Shown piece after piece: positions 26,601 to 34,445 of a DNA stretch of 64,000 nucleotides. Numbering within the stretch: the first letter of the stretch is position 1; each line of letters begins with the position of its first letter. Source of the stretch: Pelodera strongyloides (Eukaryota > Nematoda > Chromadorea > Rhabditida > Rhabditidae); contig JAANDG010000356.1 of the NCBI GenBank assembly GCA_036852015.1, forward strand, positions 85,867-149,866. Reading direction: 5' to 3'. A program made the position numbers and the translations under genes. The notes under the pieces were generated by a model. That model made no database searches, was not told the DNA's origin, and saw only the letters and a program-made list of their open reading frames with translations.

Positions 26601-29600
26601 CAAAGATCCGACAAAATGGTCGGATGACGAAATCGTATTGTTAAGGTATCGCTAAAGGCAGTGGGCAATCTGAAAGGGTTTCACAAATTACCATTAAATA
26701 TGGTTAACGAGCCTAACGATGTTGTAACGCTGTGACGAATGTATACTTGCAGTCGGTGACTGACCAGTTGATTTCAAACTCCCAAATGCACATTCTCCTT
26801 GGTCGATATCTATGGAAATATTTACAGGAAACCGCAGAAAATGAACAGGTTCAGTAAAATCCAAGGACTGAATTTTCCCAGTAGAATTTGTGATCTAAAT
26901 TAGATTAATCATATACAACTTCACACCAAATCAATGATGAAGGCCTGTCAATGGCAGACATAAAAACACGTCCGGTGTGCCAACTACACCATTTTATTTG
27001 TTGTTAATAAGATTTTAATGTAGTACTTTTAGTAACCTTTATAGAAATAAACATCAGAAGTAAGAGAGAAAAAAAAGTAAAAATTAACCCTCGCAGATGA
27101 GTTGTCACAGTATCTTGTTCCTTGTGGAACAATTGAAAAAGTTCTATTTTCCGATCCAATAAATTGAATATCAAATGAACGTTTGATAGGATTTGAAGAG
27201 AAAAATTGTGTGAAAATATTGAAGAAAAGTGACGCGGAAGAGTCGAAGACAGAAAATGAAGGCCCTGCAAACATTAGAATCTATTATAAAAAATCTCATA
27301 CAAATCTGATTTTCAGTTCTGATACTGATACTGGACTGGACCCGTATGAGATCTAATCTTGGAATTTGATTTTATTGGAATTTAGGGATTTCTTTATTAT
27401 TATAGATATGTATCATCAACCCGACAAGTTACGCTGTCAAACGAGCCCGGAAAGTGTAAATTCCAGGCGGCGTACTCATGGTGTGCCACAGCACCGCCAC
27501 CATTTGGCATAGTTCCAGTGTGCCGCAGGTGTTTGCTCGCTGCACAACCACTTTCCTATGGGTAAAACAATGGAGTCCACTAACAAAAGGGTTTAATGTA
27601 TTAAAGATAGGCAACATAAATGTAAAAAAAATCAGGGTTGAATGTGCATTACCTTTAATGTACTGTATTGCTATCGAATTTCCATTCACATTTCCTTCAG
27701 CTATTACATGTATTTCCTTTCCACTGAGAATAAAATGGAAAGGAAAAATGTCAGGGGAATTGATGAACGGGTAAGCCACAGATGTTATATTGTAAGCAAA
27801 GAATTGGGGAATATTTTCACCTAAACATTTGCTTTCAAATACCTAGGGAACCAATTTCTTTACGCGATATGAGCGTCTATCTAATATGTAGTTAGTTCTA
27901 CGTTCAGGCGCGCGCGACATGCAATCCGCGGCCGCGGGAAAGAGATGGCTTGACATGGGAAATGCGGAGACGCAGCAAGAGGGCGGGGCTGTTTCTCTCT
28001 TTCTCGATTTCTTCAATGCAAATTTGCAATCTTTTCCCGCGGACGCGGATTCGCGTGTCCGAGCTGCGCGCCTGAGGACCAGAGTTGCTTCAAAGAACTA
28101 CCATTTAATCCATTTGCGGTCGAAATGTTTCAGTGATGTTTTATAGTAAGCGATCCAGAGCTCATAAATAGTAAATTCCATTTCGCATATAAACAATAAA
28201 AAAATGACCCACCGTTAGCATTAATAATTCACTTTGATCGTTTCGTATGATATATCGGTACTTGGGCTCCATTTCTATTATTTCATTTTCTGATGACCGT
28301 GTGCGAATTACGCGGTGGGAAGGGACTGTAATAAAAGTTGAAAAAATAAGATCTCAGCGGCCTTATTTGTGCTTTCTATTATGTTTGCGTTGGGGTTCTT
28401 TATAGGGCTACAGTATTTTCTACGATGTAAGGATCAGTAGATCGGAATGATGTGTCTTTAATATTGAATTTTTTTTAAAATGATTTTAAAAACCTCATTT
28501 TACCGCAACCACTTCAGACCAACAGTGGAAAGAACAGAAATACAGTTGAATGTACCTACCGTATGCAATATATGTGATTCGAAATCCTTTCCCGCCATTT
28601 TGAGATCGACTTTTGAAATAAAAATCAATATTATTATTCGATCGATATTGAGTATTTTCCTGTGTTCCGTTCAGAATCATTGCAGTTTCGACGTCCGAAA
28701 TTACAAGTGAATCGTCTGAATTTGTGTCGAAATCTGTGATCTGGAATAGTAAATTTAGAGGATATTATTATGGTCGGAAGCGAAATAAACGAAAGCTAAA
28801 GAGCCGCGTACAGGAAGATTTTCTACGGGACTCTAAAACAATTGCCTCAAATTCGGCATGACGGCTTAAAAGAGAAAGAAAAATAATAATATCATAATTA
28901 TATTATACTCACATAAACCATAATTTGTGCATTTTCCATTTGTGAAATACTCCAGTGACAATCAGTTGTGAGTGGATAATTGTTTGGGTAATTAGGGGTG
29001 GTAATTACACCGAATGAGTCACTCAACAGCAGTTCTCCACAGGAAGCATTCTTCTGAAAAAACATTCTATTTCAAAAACCACCCTGTGAACTGAACTTAT
29101 TACCGTAGACAGCGACATACGTACGGTAATATACCGCGCAAAATTAATCTCTCAATTGGGTTACTTCTTAGTAACCAGTTGATGCATACACAGACATGAT
29201 GTATTACCCGTAAAGCTCGTAAAAAAAGTACCGTATATGTTCTGAATTGTTTCTTTTCATCGCTGCCGTCTCCACAATCACGCACTCCATCACCAACAGA
29301 ACTTCGAGAAATGCACTGGGAATTATCAGCACATCGCCACTCATCTGAAAAATGCAAATATTTATGCGTGATCTTAAGGCGTCGGGAACCTCATTTGATG
29401 TCTCATTGCAATTTTTTGTTATTTCTCGAATTTCTCGAAGCTTTCTTCGAATAAAAATGAAATAATGACTGGCGACATGAAAAGTTCGTTCCACCTTTGA
29501 GAACCAAGTTCTCCGCGCTTCTACTCGGCAGATTCCAAATAAAAAAGTTAAAACCGAAAAATATTGTTAAAAGAAAAAATAAACTTCTACTCACTCGAAA

Positions 29601-30724
29601 AACAGGCGAATGTCTCGCAGATACCGGTAATCTTTCAGTGCAATTTCTCTGTTCCCAGCCTGGTTTGCTTTTCTGAAATAAAATTTATTGATTTTAGAAC
29701 GAATACCAGCAAGGGTATGCTCCTCTATTTATGAATTTAGGTTTGCACTCAAAATATGTCGTAATTATGCAGTATACATTGTTTTTTCCTCCTTTTGTAA
29801 TCAAGAACCATCATTGTTCACAATTTTTTACAATGAGCTACGCTGGCTTATAGGTTAGAGTATGCAACAAATAACCAATACTATTATGAAATGGAAACTT
29901 ACCCCAAATATACAGCAATACATTTATCGTTTCCATAAACGGACGGTTCATTTTCTCTCCACAGTGGATTGTATATCGAGGACACAGTAAGATTCAACCA
30001 GTTGGATATGTTACGCCCTGCTACAGTATACCCTGTCCAGAATATATCATCAACTTCGATCGATTCAGATATTGATTGAATGATTAACCAATGATCTTCG
30101 AGTATCGTTGTCGTATTCGCGCTAAATTAAAAGTATGGATGAAAAACCATCCTCAACCACTTTAACAATCACATAAAGCTTGTAAATTCAGCTGTATACA
30201 GTGCACATAAGGACATTTTTTATGATAAGTTAGACTATTTCGTAGTGCTCAAATGTAGAAAAAACCCTCATATCATGTCGTTGAATGTGTAAGGGAAACA
30301 AAAAGTATACTTATAACAGCACAAACCTAATATTTCCACAAAACTCCTGTGCATTTCGGAAACTTGCACTTTTCGTTACCGTTGGAAAATAATAGCACGA
30401 TCTGCCCAATTGTTTCCATTCTTGAAATTAAAGTGAAAAATATAATATTTTAATATACACAAAAATCCAATAAATATTCAATTCAATGGACTGCGATGCT
30501 TCAGGCAACCTATGCGAATGCTGTTTCCTAAAATTCATTTCAAAAATAGGATGTTATAACGCTTTAAAGAAGAAAGGAAGAAAATAATTACCTCCCTCTG
30601 CATTATTCTCTGGACATTGTAATCCCAAATCACCCTGACTCCATTTGAAGGGATACGATTGAATAGTTAATGAAAATGAGAGAATTAGGAGAAGTCCAGA
30701 TAAGGAGAGTTTGGACTTGGACAT
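4766..30724 (-). CDS. Giant mosaic single-pass membrane protein, SVEP1-like
   Basis: One gene of roughly 60 exons encodes a cell-surface or matrix-contact protein. The start is ATG at 30724, about 25 bases after an acceptor (spliced-leader type); the next residues are a hydrophobic signal peptide. Domains in order: C-type lectin, LDL-receptor A, CUB-type segments, sushi repeats, Ig-like, Ly6-like Cys cluster, HYR, Cys-rich, three GCC2/GCC3, EGF repeats, pentraxin/LamG, HYR, sushi, four GCC2/GCC3, one transmembrane helix, and a cytoplasmic tail. Most exon pairs have matching phases, and the tail exons all agree. GCC2/GCC3, sushi, HYR, EGF and pentraxin together are characteristic of SVEP1-type adhesion proteins, but the lectin/LDLa/CUB front and the transmembrane end differ from vertebrate SVEP1. 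A few exons show one-base frame conflicts, so individual exon edges are uncertain. A split into two genes is possible but I saw no internal start or stop signal. Confidence 0.75.
6194..8095 (-). other. Giant gene: membrane-proximal GCC2/GCC3 cluster
   Basis: Exons near 7990-8090, 7610-7735, 7245-7310 and 6680-6870 each carry the spaced CxxC pattern of GCC2/GCC3 (ephrin-receptor-like) modules, for example [17 protein letters not shown] and [11 protein letters not shown]. Exon 6194-6391 is another Cys-rich EGF-like module that joins the transmembrane exon in phase 0. This places four or five compact Cys modules right outside the membrane. The intron at 6870-7240 contains a GC-rich stretch around 6895-7035 with no recognised function. 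Confidence 0.7.
8634..8690. repeat. GA microsatellite
   Basis: An almost pure (GA)n run of about 55 bp in an intron of the giant gene, read as CT on the coding strand just upstream of an exon. It may act as an extended polypyrimidine tract. Confidence 0.95.
10567..10716. mobile_element. GC-rich palindromic MITE
   Basis: GACGTAAGCACC at the left and GGGTGCTTATGTCAC at the right are inverted copies about 150 bp apart. The interior is GC-rich with repeated GCGTC motifs. It lies in an intron of the giant gene. Confidence 0.55.
11240..12365 (-). other. Giant gene: pentraxin/LamG-type domain
   Basis: Five exons (about 12285-12365, 11945-12040, 11693-11820, 11415-11592 and 11244-11331) together make one beta-sandwich domain. 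Landmarks are [12 protein letters not shown], then [12 protein letters not shown] (the WHH core of pentraxins/LamG), then [11 protein letters not shown] (the F-x-G-x-I-x-x-V strand) and a closing Cys...W. Pentraxin domains bind ligands through calcium. The metal-binding residues cannot be confirmed by eye. Confidence 0.7.
14850..14915. mobile_element. Truncated family B MITE end
   Basis: GTGAGCCTATCCCTTTAAA matches the right terminus of the family B elements at 22341 and 39206. No matching left end is visible, so this is a remnant. Confidence 0.5.
15164..15321. mobile_element. Family A MITE in intron
   Basis: TTTAAAGCGAAATACCGGCC at the left and GGCGGTATTTCGCTTAA at the right are inverted termini. 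They lie within the intron between two EGF exons of the giant gene. Confidence 0.75.
15690..17690 (-). other. Giant gene: first GCC2/GCC3 cluster and Cys-rich linker
   Basis: Exons near 15700-15840, 16043-16203 and 16383-16541 encode three GCC2/GCC3 modules, seen as [32 protein letters not shown] and [18 protein letters not shown]. Exons at 16720-16990 and 17554-17666 add further paired cysteines, including a W-x-P-x-C ending like a sushi module. In SVEP1-type proteins GCC2/GCC3 modules precede EGF repeats, as here. Confidence 0.7.
18090..19890 (-). other. Giant gene: Ly6-like Cys cluster and first HYR domain
   Basis: Exon 19727-19889 encodes [15 protein letters not shown] with GPNEYCKSS and QYCEQEC, the dense Cys spacing of three-finger (Ly6/uPAR-like) folds. 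Exon about 19493-19540 continues with Cys-Cys. Exons 19257-19345 and 18763-19040 form an HYR domain: [14 protein letters not shown], then [15 protein letters not shown]. Exons 18392-18568 and 18045-18160 follow with further Cys residues. A Ly6-like module inside a mosaic protein of this type is unusual. Confidence 0.6.
21991..22342. mobile_element. Family B palindromic MITE (about 350 bp)
   Basis: The ends GATCGGCTCACCTCAAAT and GGGTGAGCCGGACCC are inverted. The arms also mirror internally (GGTGATAAAGTGG with CCACACTTTATCACC; CGATCGGCCCGAAATG with its mirror). A second copy is at 38847-39206. Confidence 0.8.
22338..22522. mobile_element. Family A MITE directly joined to family B copy
   Basis: It starts at the TTTAAAG border of the preceding element and ends GGCTGGTATTTCGCTTTAA. 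Its interior (AAATTTGAATAAAAAA then AATAGACCCC) identifies the same subfamily as 38671-38850 and 44184-44357. A lone right arm of the family lies further on at about 22590-22664. Confidence 0.75.
23100..26900 (-). other. Giant gene: sushi (CCP) repeat region
   Basis: Sushi signatures (four Cys, Trp before the last) appear in exons near 25697-25960 (CLLPHLHN ... VTVQCFPLY ... [13 protein letters not shown]), 25340-25420, 24205-24380 ([11 protein letters not shown]), 23990-24135 ([14 protein letters not shown]), 23600-23740 ([11 protein letters not shown] ... KITC) and 23085-23390. A 490 bp palindromic element occupies the intron at 26015-26504. Some joins in this block do not match by one base, and within 23150-23230 the frame seems to switch between an IPDC ending and a following PIGC start. 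Confidence 0.6.
26015..26504. mobile_element. 490 bp near-perfect palindromic MITE (TTAA-AGGGATAGG ends)
   Basis: The left end TTTAAAGGGATAGGTTCACC mirrors the right end GGGGAACCTATCCCTTTAA. The arms stay complementary almost to the centre (GTACCGCAGCCATGGTATG at 26185 is mirrored near 26315). The open frame at 26040-26345 is the folded arm, not a gene. The termini resemble family B (AGGGATCGGCTCACC). Confidence 0.85.
27000..29053 (-). other. Giant gene: CUB-type exons
   Basis: Exon 28913-29053 opens a CUB domain ([19 protein letters not shown], then [13 protein letters not shown]). Exon 28560-28740 completes it, ending [12 protein letters not shown]. Exons 28213-28325, 27653-27842 and the group at 27040-27480 look like a second, divergent CUB unit ([18 protein letters not shown]; then [14 protein letters not shown]; then [17 protein letters not shown]). 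Phases agree across the first four exons. Confidence 0.7.
27903..28077. repeat. GC-rich inverted repeat in intron
   Basis: TTCAGGCGCGCGCGACA...ATCCGCGGCCGCGGGAAAGA on the left is mirrored by TCTTTTCCCGCGGACGCGGAT...GCGCGCCTGA on the right. The 175 bp unit is strikingly GC-rich compared with its AT-rich surroundings and looks like another palindromic MITE. Confidence 0.6.
29232..30724 (-). other. Giant gene: signal peptide, C-type lectin domain, LDLa module
   Basis: Exon 30592-30724 encodes [18 protein letters not shown], a signal peptide. Exons 30327-30420 and 29903-30121 give a C-type lectin fold ([39 protein letters not shown]). Exon 29595-29672 holds its end (GWEQRNC and ICETFACF), but these two parts lie in different frames. 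Exon 29232-29344 is an LDL-receptor A module ([18 protein letters not shown]), phase-matched to the following CUB exon. Confidence 0.75.
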
Positions 30725-30784
30725 ACAAAGATGGCCGAGGGCCAATATCTGAATTAAACAATAAATTATTTACAATAATTTACA

Positions 30785-30936
30785 AAAGCGAAAACCGGCC
30801 GGTTTTGAAACGCATTCAAGTACTGCATTCCATGCATTTATGCAAAGTGGGGTCCAATTGGGGATAGTTTTGATTCTAATTTATGCTCATTTGATATGCT
30901 GCATAAGAAAGCACCGGCTGGTATTTCGCTTTAAAA
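30785..30936. mobile_element. Family A MITE just upstream of the giant gene
   Basis: AAAGCGAAAACCGGCCGGTT and its mirror CCGGCTGGTATTTCGCTTTAA bracket about 150 bp. The element begins only about 60 bases upstream of the start codon at 30724, so it lies in the promoter or in the outron removed by trans-splicing. Confidence 0.75.
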
Positions 30937-31037
30937 GAAACATTCCAACACATAGACATTTTATTTTGTGACTCATTTACGTTACAATGTGACGTGATAA
31001 TCTAAACAAACATTGGAGAAAATGATGTATCCAAGGA

Positions 31038-31192
31038 TATAACGGCCGACTTTGAAACTTATTTTGACAACTACTCATATGTCGTATGCAAATTATTATA
31101 ATCAGACTAAAAATTCGCGCAGTAATTTGCATATACTACATAGAATACAGCGTCCCACATACGTTTCAAAAACCGCTATCATACGCTTTAAA
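31038..31192. mobile_element. Degenerate family A MITE
   Basis: AACGGCCGACTTTGAAAC and TTTCAAAAACCGCTATC...CGCTTTAAAG are diverged inverted termini around a mirrored CATATG core. Confidence 0.55.
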
Positions 31193-32760
31193 GTAATGAA
31201 AGACCACCAATGGGTGTAAAATTAGTGTGAAAATGAAATAAACAAAGAAGGAAAAAATAATCAAGCATCCAGAAAATAAATATATTTGACCGATCTACCA
31301 AAACAAATAAGTGACTAAATGACTATTCGAATATAATGATCTTTGTGTAGTATGGCATGTGTGTATATCAATACTAATCTTGTATTGATTCACAATGGCG
31401 TGGGTAATTTTAACTTTGCTCGTATATTGGTTAGATCGATAAATTCGGAATTTAATCTATATTTGCGTAGATAATTAAATATAATTTGTTCCTTTTTCTC
31501 GATGGACTGTTGGGGGTGTTGCCCAAGAAAGGACACTCGAAATACGAGCTAATTACATATGAAATACCATCGTCGACTTGGGCTCTCCAATGGTAAATTG
31601 CCACGAATTGTTAGAAAAATTCTGGGCATTGGCATTGGGTTAATTATTTGAGATAATTAACCGATAATTATTCATCTACATATAGTCATCAATAATAAGG
31701 TGTATTGTATGTCTACGACACACATAAGGAGAAAAATATATTAGTTACCCGTAGTCAGCCGAAATAAACTATATGATCAAGAAATCATATTGCCCTGATA
31801 TGACGTATTTAATTAAGTTATCTTATTTCGACATGCTTGTTGAATTTGTCCACTGCTTACTGTTTTGTGCAAAAAATTTGTTTATTGAAAATAACGTCTG
31901 TATAACTTTGATTGGAATGTGAAATTCTATCTGTAATCTTTAAATGTAATTAAGATAATTTGAAGATAAAGTGTTGTTTTGTGAATAAAAGGAAGCGGAA
32001 TTGGTGTAAATGGAGGGGATTTCTTGAGTGGAAAACACGGACAGAAACAGTGGCCGGAAACAAACAGTGAGAGAGGGTCGGACCAGATACAAAGGGAAGG
32101 ACAAACGGGATACATATGAATATGATTTATGTTATATATTACCGCAATTGCTTAATTGCCCAAAATAATTCCATATTTATTTTGAGAACGATTGATGCAG
32201 GGGATTCCATAACTTTGCCAGAAAACAAAATTCGCGTGTGGCAATCCGACAGTCCATCATATTAATATTTCGGTACTAGATGTTGCAAGTTTGACATTGC
32301 AAAAGCAACATTGATGTGCCAATTGAAGTAATCTAGAAAGTTCAACTTCATCATTTCTATTAGTTTCTCTATTCTTATTTTGGTCCGGACATTTGCTTTT
32401 GGGGTTAATGAGTTGTTTTCGCACTAATAAACACTGCTTTTTTGTTAATCCCCGGTTTCACAAGTATTTCGAGCTGAACTGTCAACATTAGGGGTATCAG
32501 ATTAAAGGGTGAATATAAACGGACAAGCATAAACAATAAACCAGATACTTTTACTCTGTTCTTGTTTCCCGTTAGGCGTTTGTTATTCTTTAACATGGTA
32601 TCGTATATTGTGGATAGCGTCCGTGGTGTATTTATGTACTTGAGAATATCGCATCCGTTCGAGCGACTGACGAAATAATAGAAGGACGATAAGTAGAAGT
32701 TACAAGTTGCTTCACGTTTGGAACCATTCAGTGCTTCTGGGATACGAACAAATTTATAGT
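31193..32760. other. Intergenic, AT-rich
   Basis: Between the start of the giant gene and the saposin-like gene I see no coding exon or RNA gene. It is AT-rich with scattered short palindromes. It would contain the promoters of both divergent genes; a TATA-like TTTATAG lies near 32755 shortly before the downstream start. Confidence 0.5.
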
Positions 32761-32782
32761 CTATATGTCTCTATATTTTCAG

Positions 32783-34031
32783 ATGAAATTCTTCATCGTT
32801 TCTTTCTCAATTCTCTTCTCTTCTGTCATTTGTGATTGGTATAATATTGAAGAACAAGTGAATAAGATTTTCTGTCCGAAATGTGTTGAAATTGTCCAAT
32901 TGGCCGAGAAACACATGGATCCGGATATGAAAAAGACACAACAAGTTTGTTTGATAATTATTACATTTGTCTTAATTATGAAACTAGATCCTGCTTAATT
33001 AGTGGAACGAACGAATGAGTGAAGTTAAGAGCTATCATAGGTAAAGTAATTCGACAGCTAAACTGGAATTTGCTCAGAGGTCAGTAGCGTTAGACAGAGG
33101 GCCTCAAAAATGGCCCTCGGTCGGATTTTCGAATGTTTCAGAATATCGCAGCTGCATGCCTCACTGTATTCGACGATCAGCTTCTGTGTGCAATGATTGG
33201 ACAATTGAAAGGTAGACCATAATTTATTCTAATTTTTTATCGAGAACTCGGCGCCTGTTGAATGCCGCGACTATTTCTTACAATGAAGTTTTCTTATCGT
33301 TTTCATCACAAACTCAGCATAGTCAAAAAATTGGTTCCGACCTTCAGTGCTTGCAAATATACTGGGCAACTGCATTCAGATCTTTTAATGCAATCAGAGG
33401 TACTCGGGTACTCCGTTCACAATCAGAAAACCTAGGAAATTTGCAACGCAAATATCAAGAATACTTTTGAAAAACCACGTGTCATACCATTTTAATCATT
33501 TGTTCACATTCAGGTCGGAGAATGGTGCACGCCATAATGAGAGGTAGTTGTCCAGTTGACGCTTGCAATACAATGGAATGCTTCAATCCAGAACCTTCTG
33601 AAATTCCACATATAGAAGAAAGTACAAAAGCTGCTGAAAAGACAACGCCCATTATGGAGACAACAGAGGCACCAGAGAAACCGAGAACCACAGCAGAACC
33701 TGAGGTGGATAAGACGACGACAGCAAAAATAGAAGTAGAGACCACTGCTGCACCAGAGGTGGAAAAGACGACTGAAGCAAAAATAGAAGTAGAGACCACT
33801 GCTGCACCAGAGGTGGAAAAGACGACGACAGCAAAAATAGAAGTAGAGACCACTGCTGCACCAGAGGTGGAAAAGACGACTGCAGCAAAAATAGAAGTAG
33901 AGACCACTGCTGCACCAGAGGTGGAAAAGACAACTGCAGCACCGGAAGCAGCAAAAACCACAGCAAACCCTCCGGTGACAGAAAAGGAAGAAAATGTAAC
34001 TGCCCAGGACCCGTATTTTACCTTTGATTAG
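32783..34031 (+). CDS. Secreted saposin-B-like protein with Thr/Glu-rich repeat tail
   Basis: Three exons with matching phases: 32783-32944, 33142-33211 and 33514-34031. The ATG directly follows TTTCAG, a trans-splice-type start. Residues 1-16 (MKFFIVSFSILFSSVI) are a signal peptide. The next about 95 residues hold cysteines in a saposin-B pattern: FCPKCVEIV, AACL, LLCAMIG, GSCPVDAC and MEC. The rest is a Thr, Glu, Lys and Ala-rich tail with about four to five copies of an 18-residue unit (KIEVETTAAPEVEKTT plus two variable residues), which should be extended and O-glycosylated like a mucin. Saposin-like proteins bind or perturb lipid membranes; in nematodes many are intestinal antimicrobial or digestive proteins, but that role is inferred. 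AATAAA near 34354 could serve for polyadenylation. Confidence 0.8.
33700..33945 (+). repeat. 54 bp coding tandem repeat
   Basis: A unit of 54 bp (18 codons) containing AAAATAGAAGTAGAGACCAC and CTGCACCAGAGGTGGAAAAG is repeated four to five times with very few substitutions. This implies recent expansion. It lies wholly within the tail exon of the saposin-like gene and keeps the reading frame. Confidence 0.9.
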
Positions 34032-34445
34032 AAATTGGGTAGTGGAATTTTTTGTAAAACTTCCTCAATATTATTTTTGTTGCATTTTCCAAAAAAAATT
34101 CGTACGTAGCGCTATTAGATGAAACATCTTTTCATGTCAAATGTATCTTTTCCCATGTAAGCAAAAACTTCCTGCGATAAAAATGGTAAATTTGTTTATT
34201 CTTCATTAGACACGATTATTAATTCATTTATACATTGTAATATAAAGAAAATATTGATAAATCAAGCTGTAAAACATTTTAGTTTTTCTGTTTTAGCTGG
34301 GCAAAATCAGTATTTGTATTGATCGCAATTAAAACGTATTATCGAATTTATTTCTAATAAACCGTTTACTTAAAATGTTCTTTCGTCTCGTATAAATCGA
34401 GAATAATATGCACATTGATATGTATATGGTTATTGATTGATCCAC

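Noticed and set aside
33482..33966. Two long minus-strand ORFs opposite the saposin-like tail
   Set aside because: They are shadows of the 54 bp coding repeat. The plus strand has the signal peptide, Cys pattern and consistent introns.
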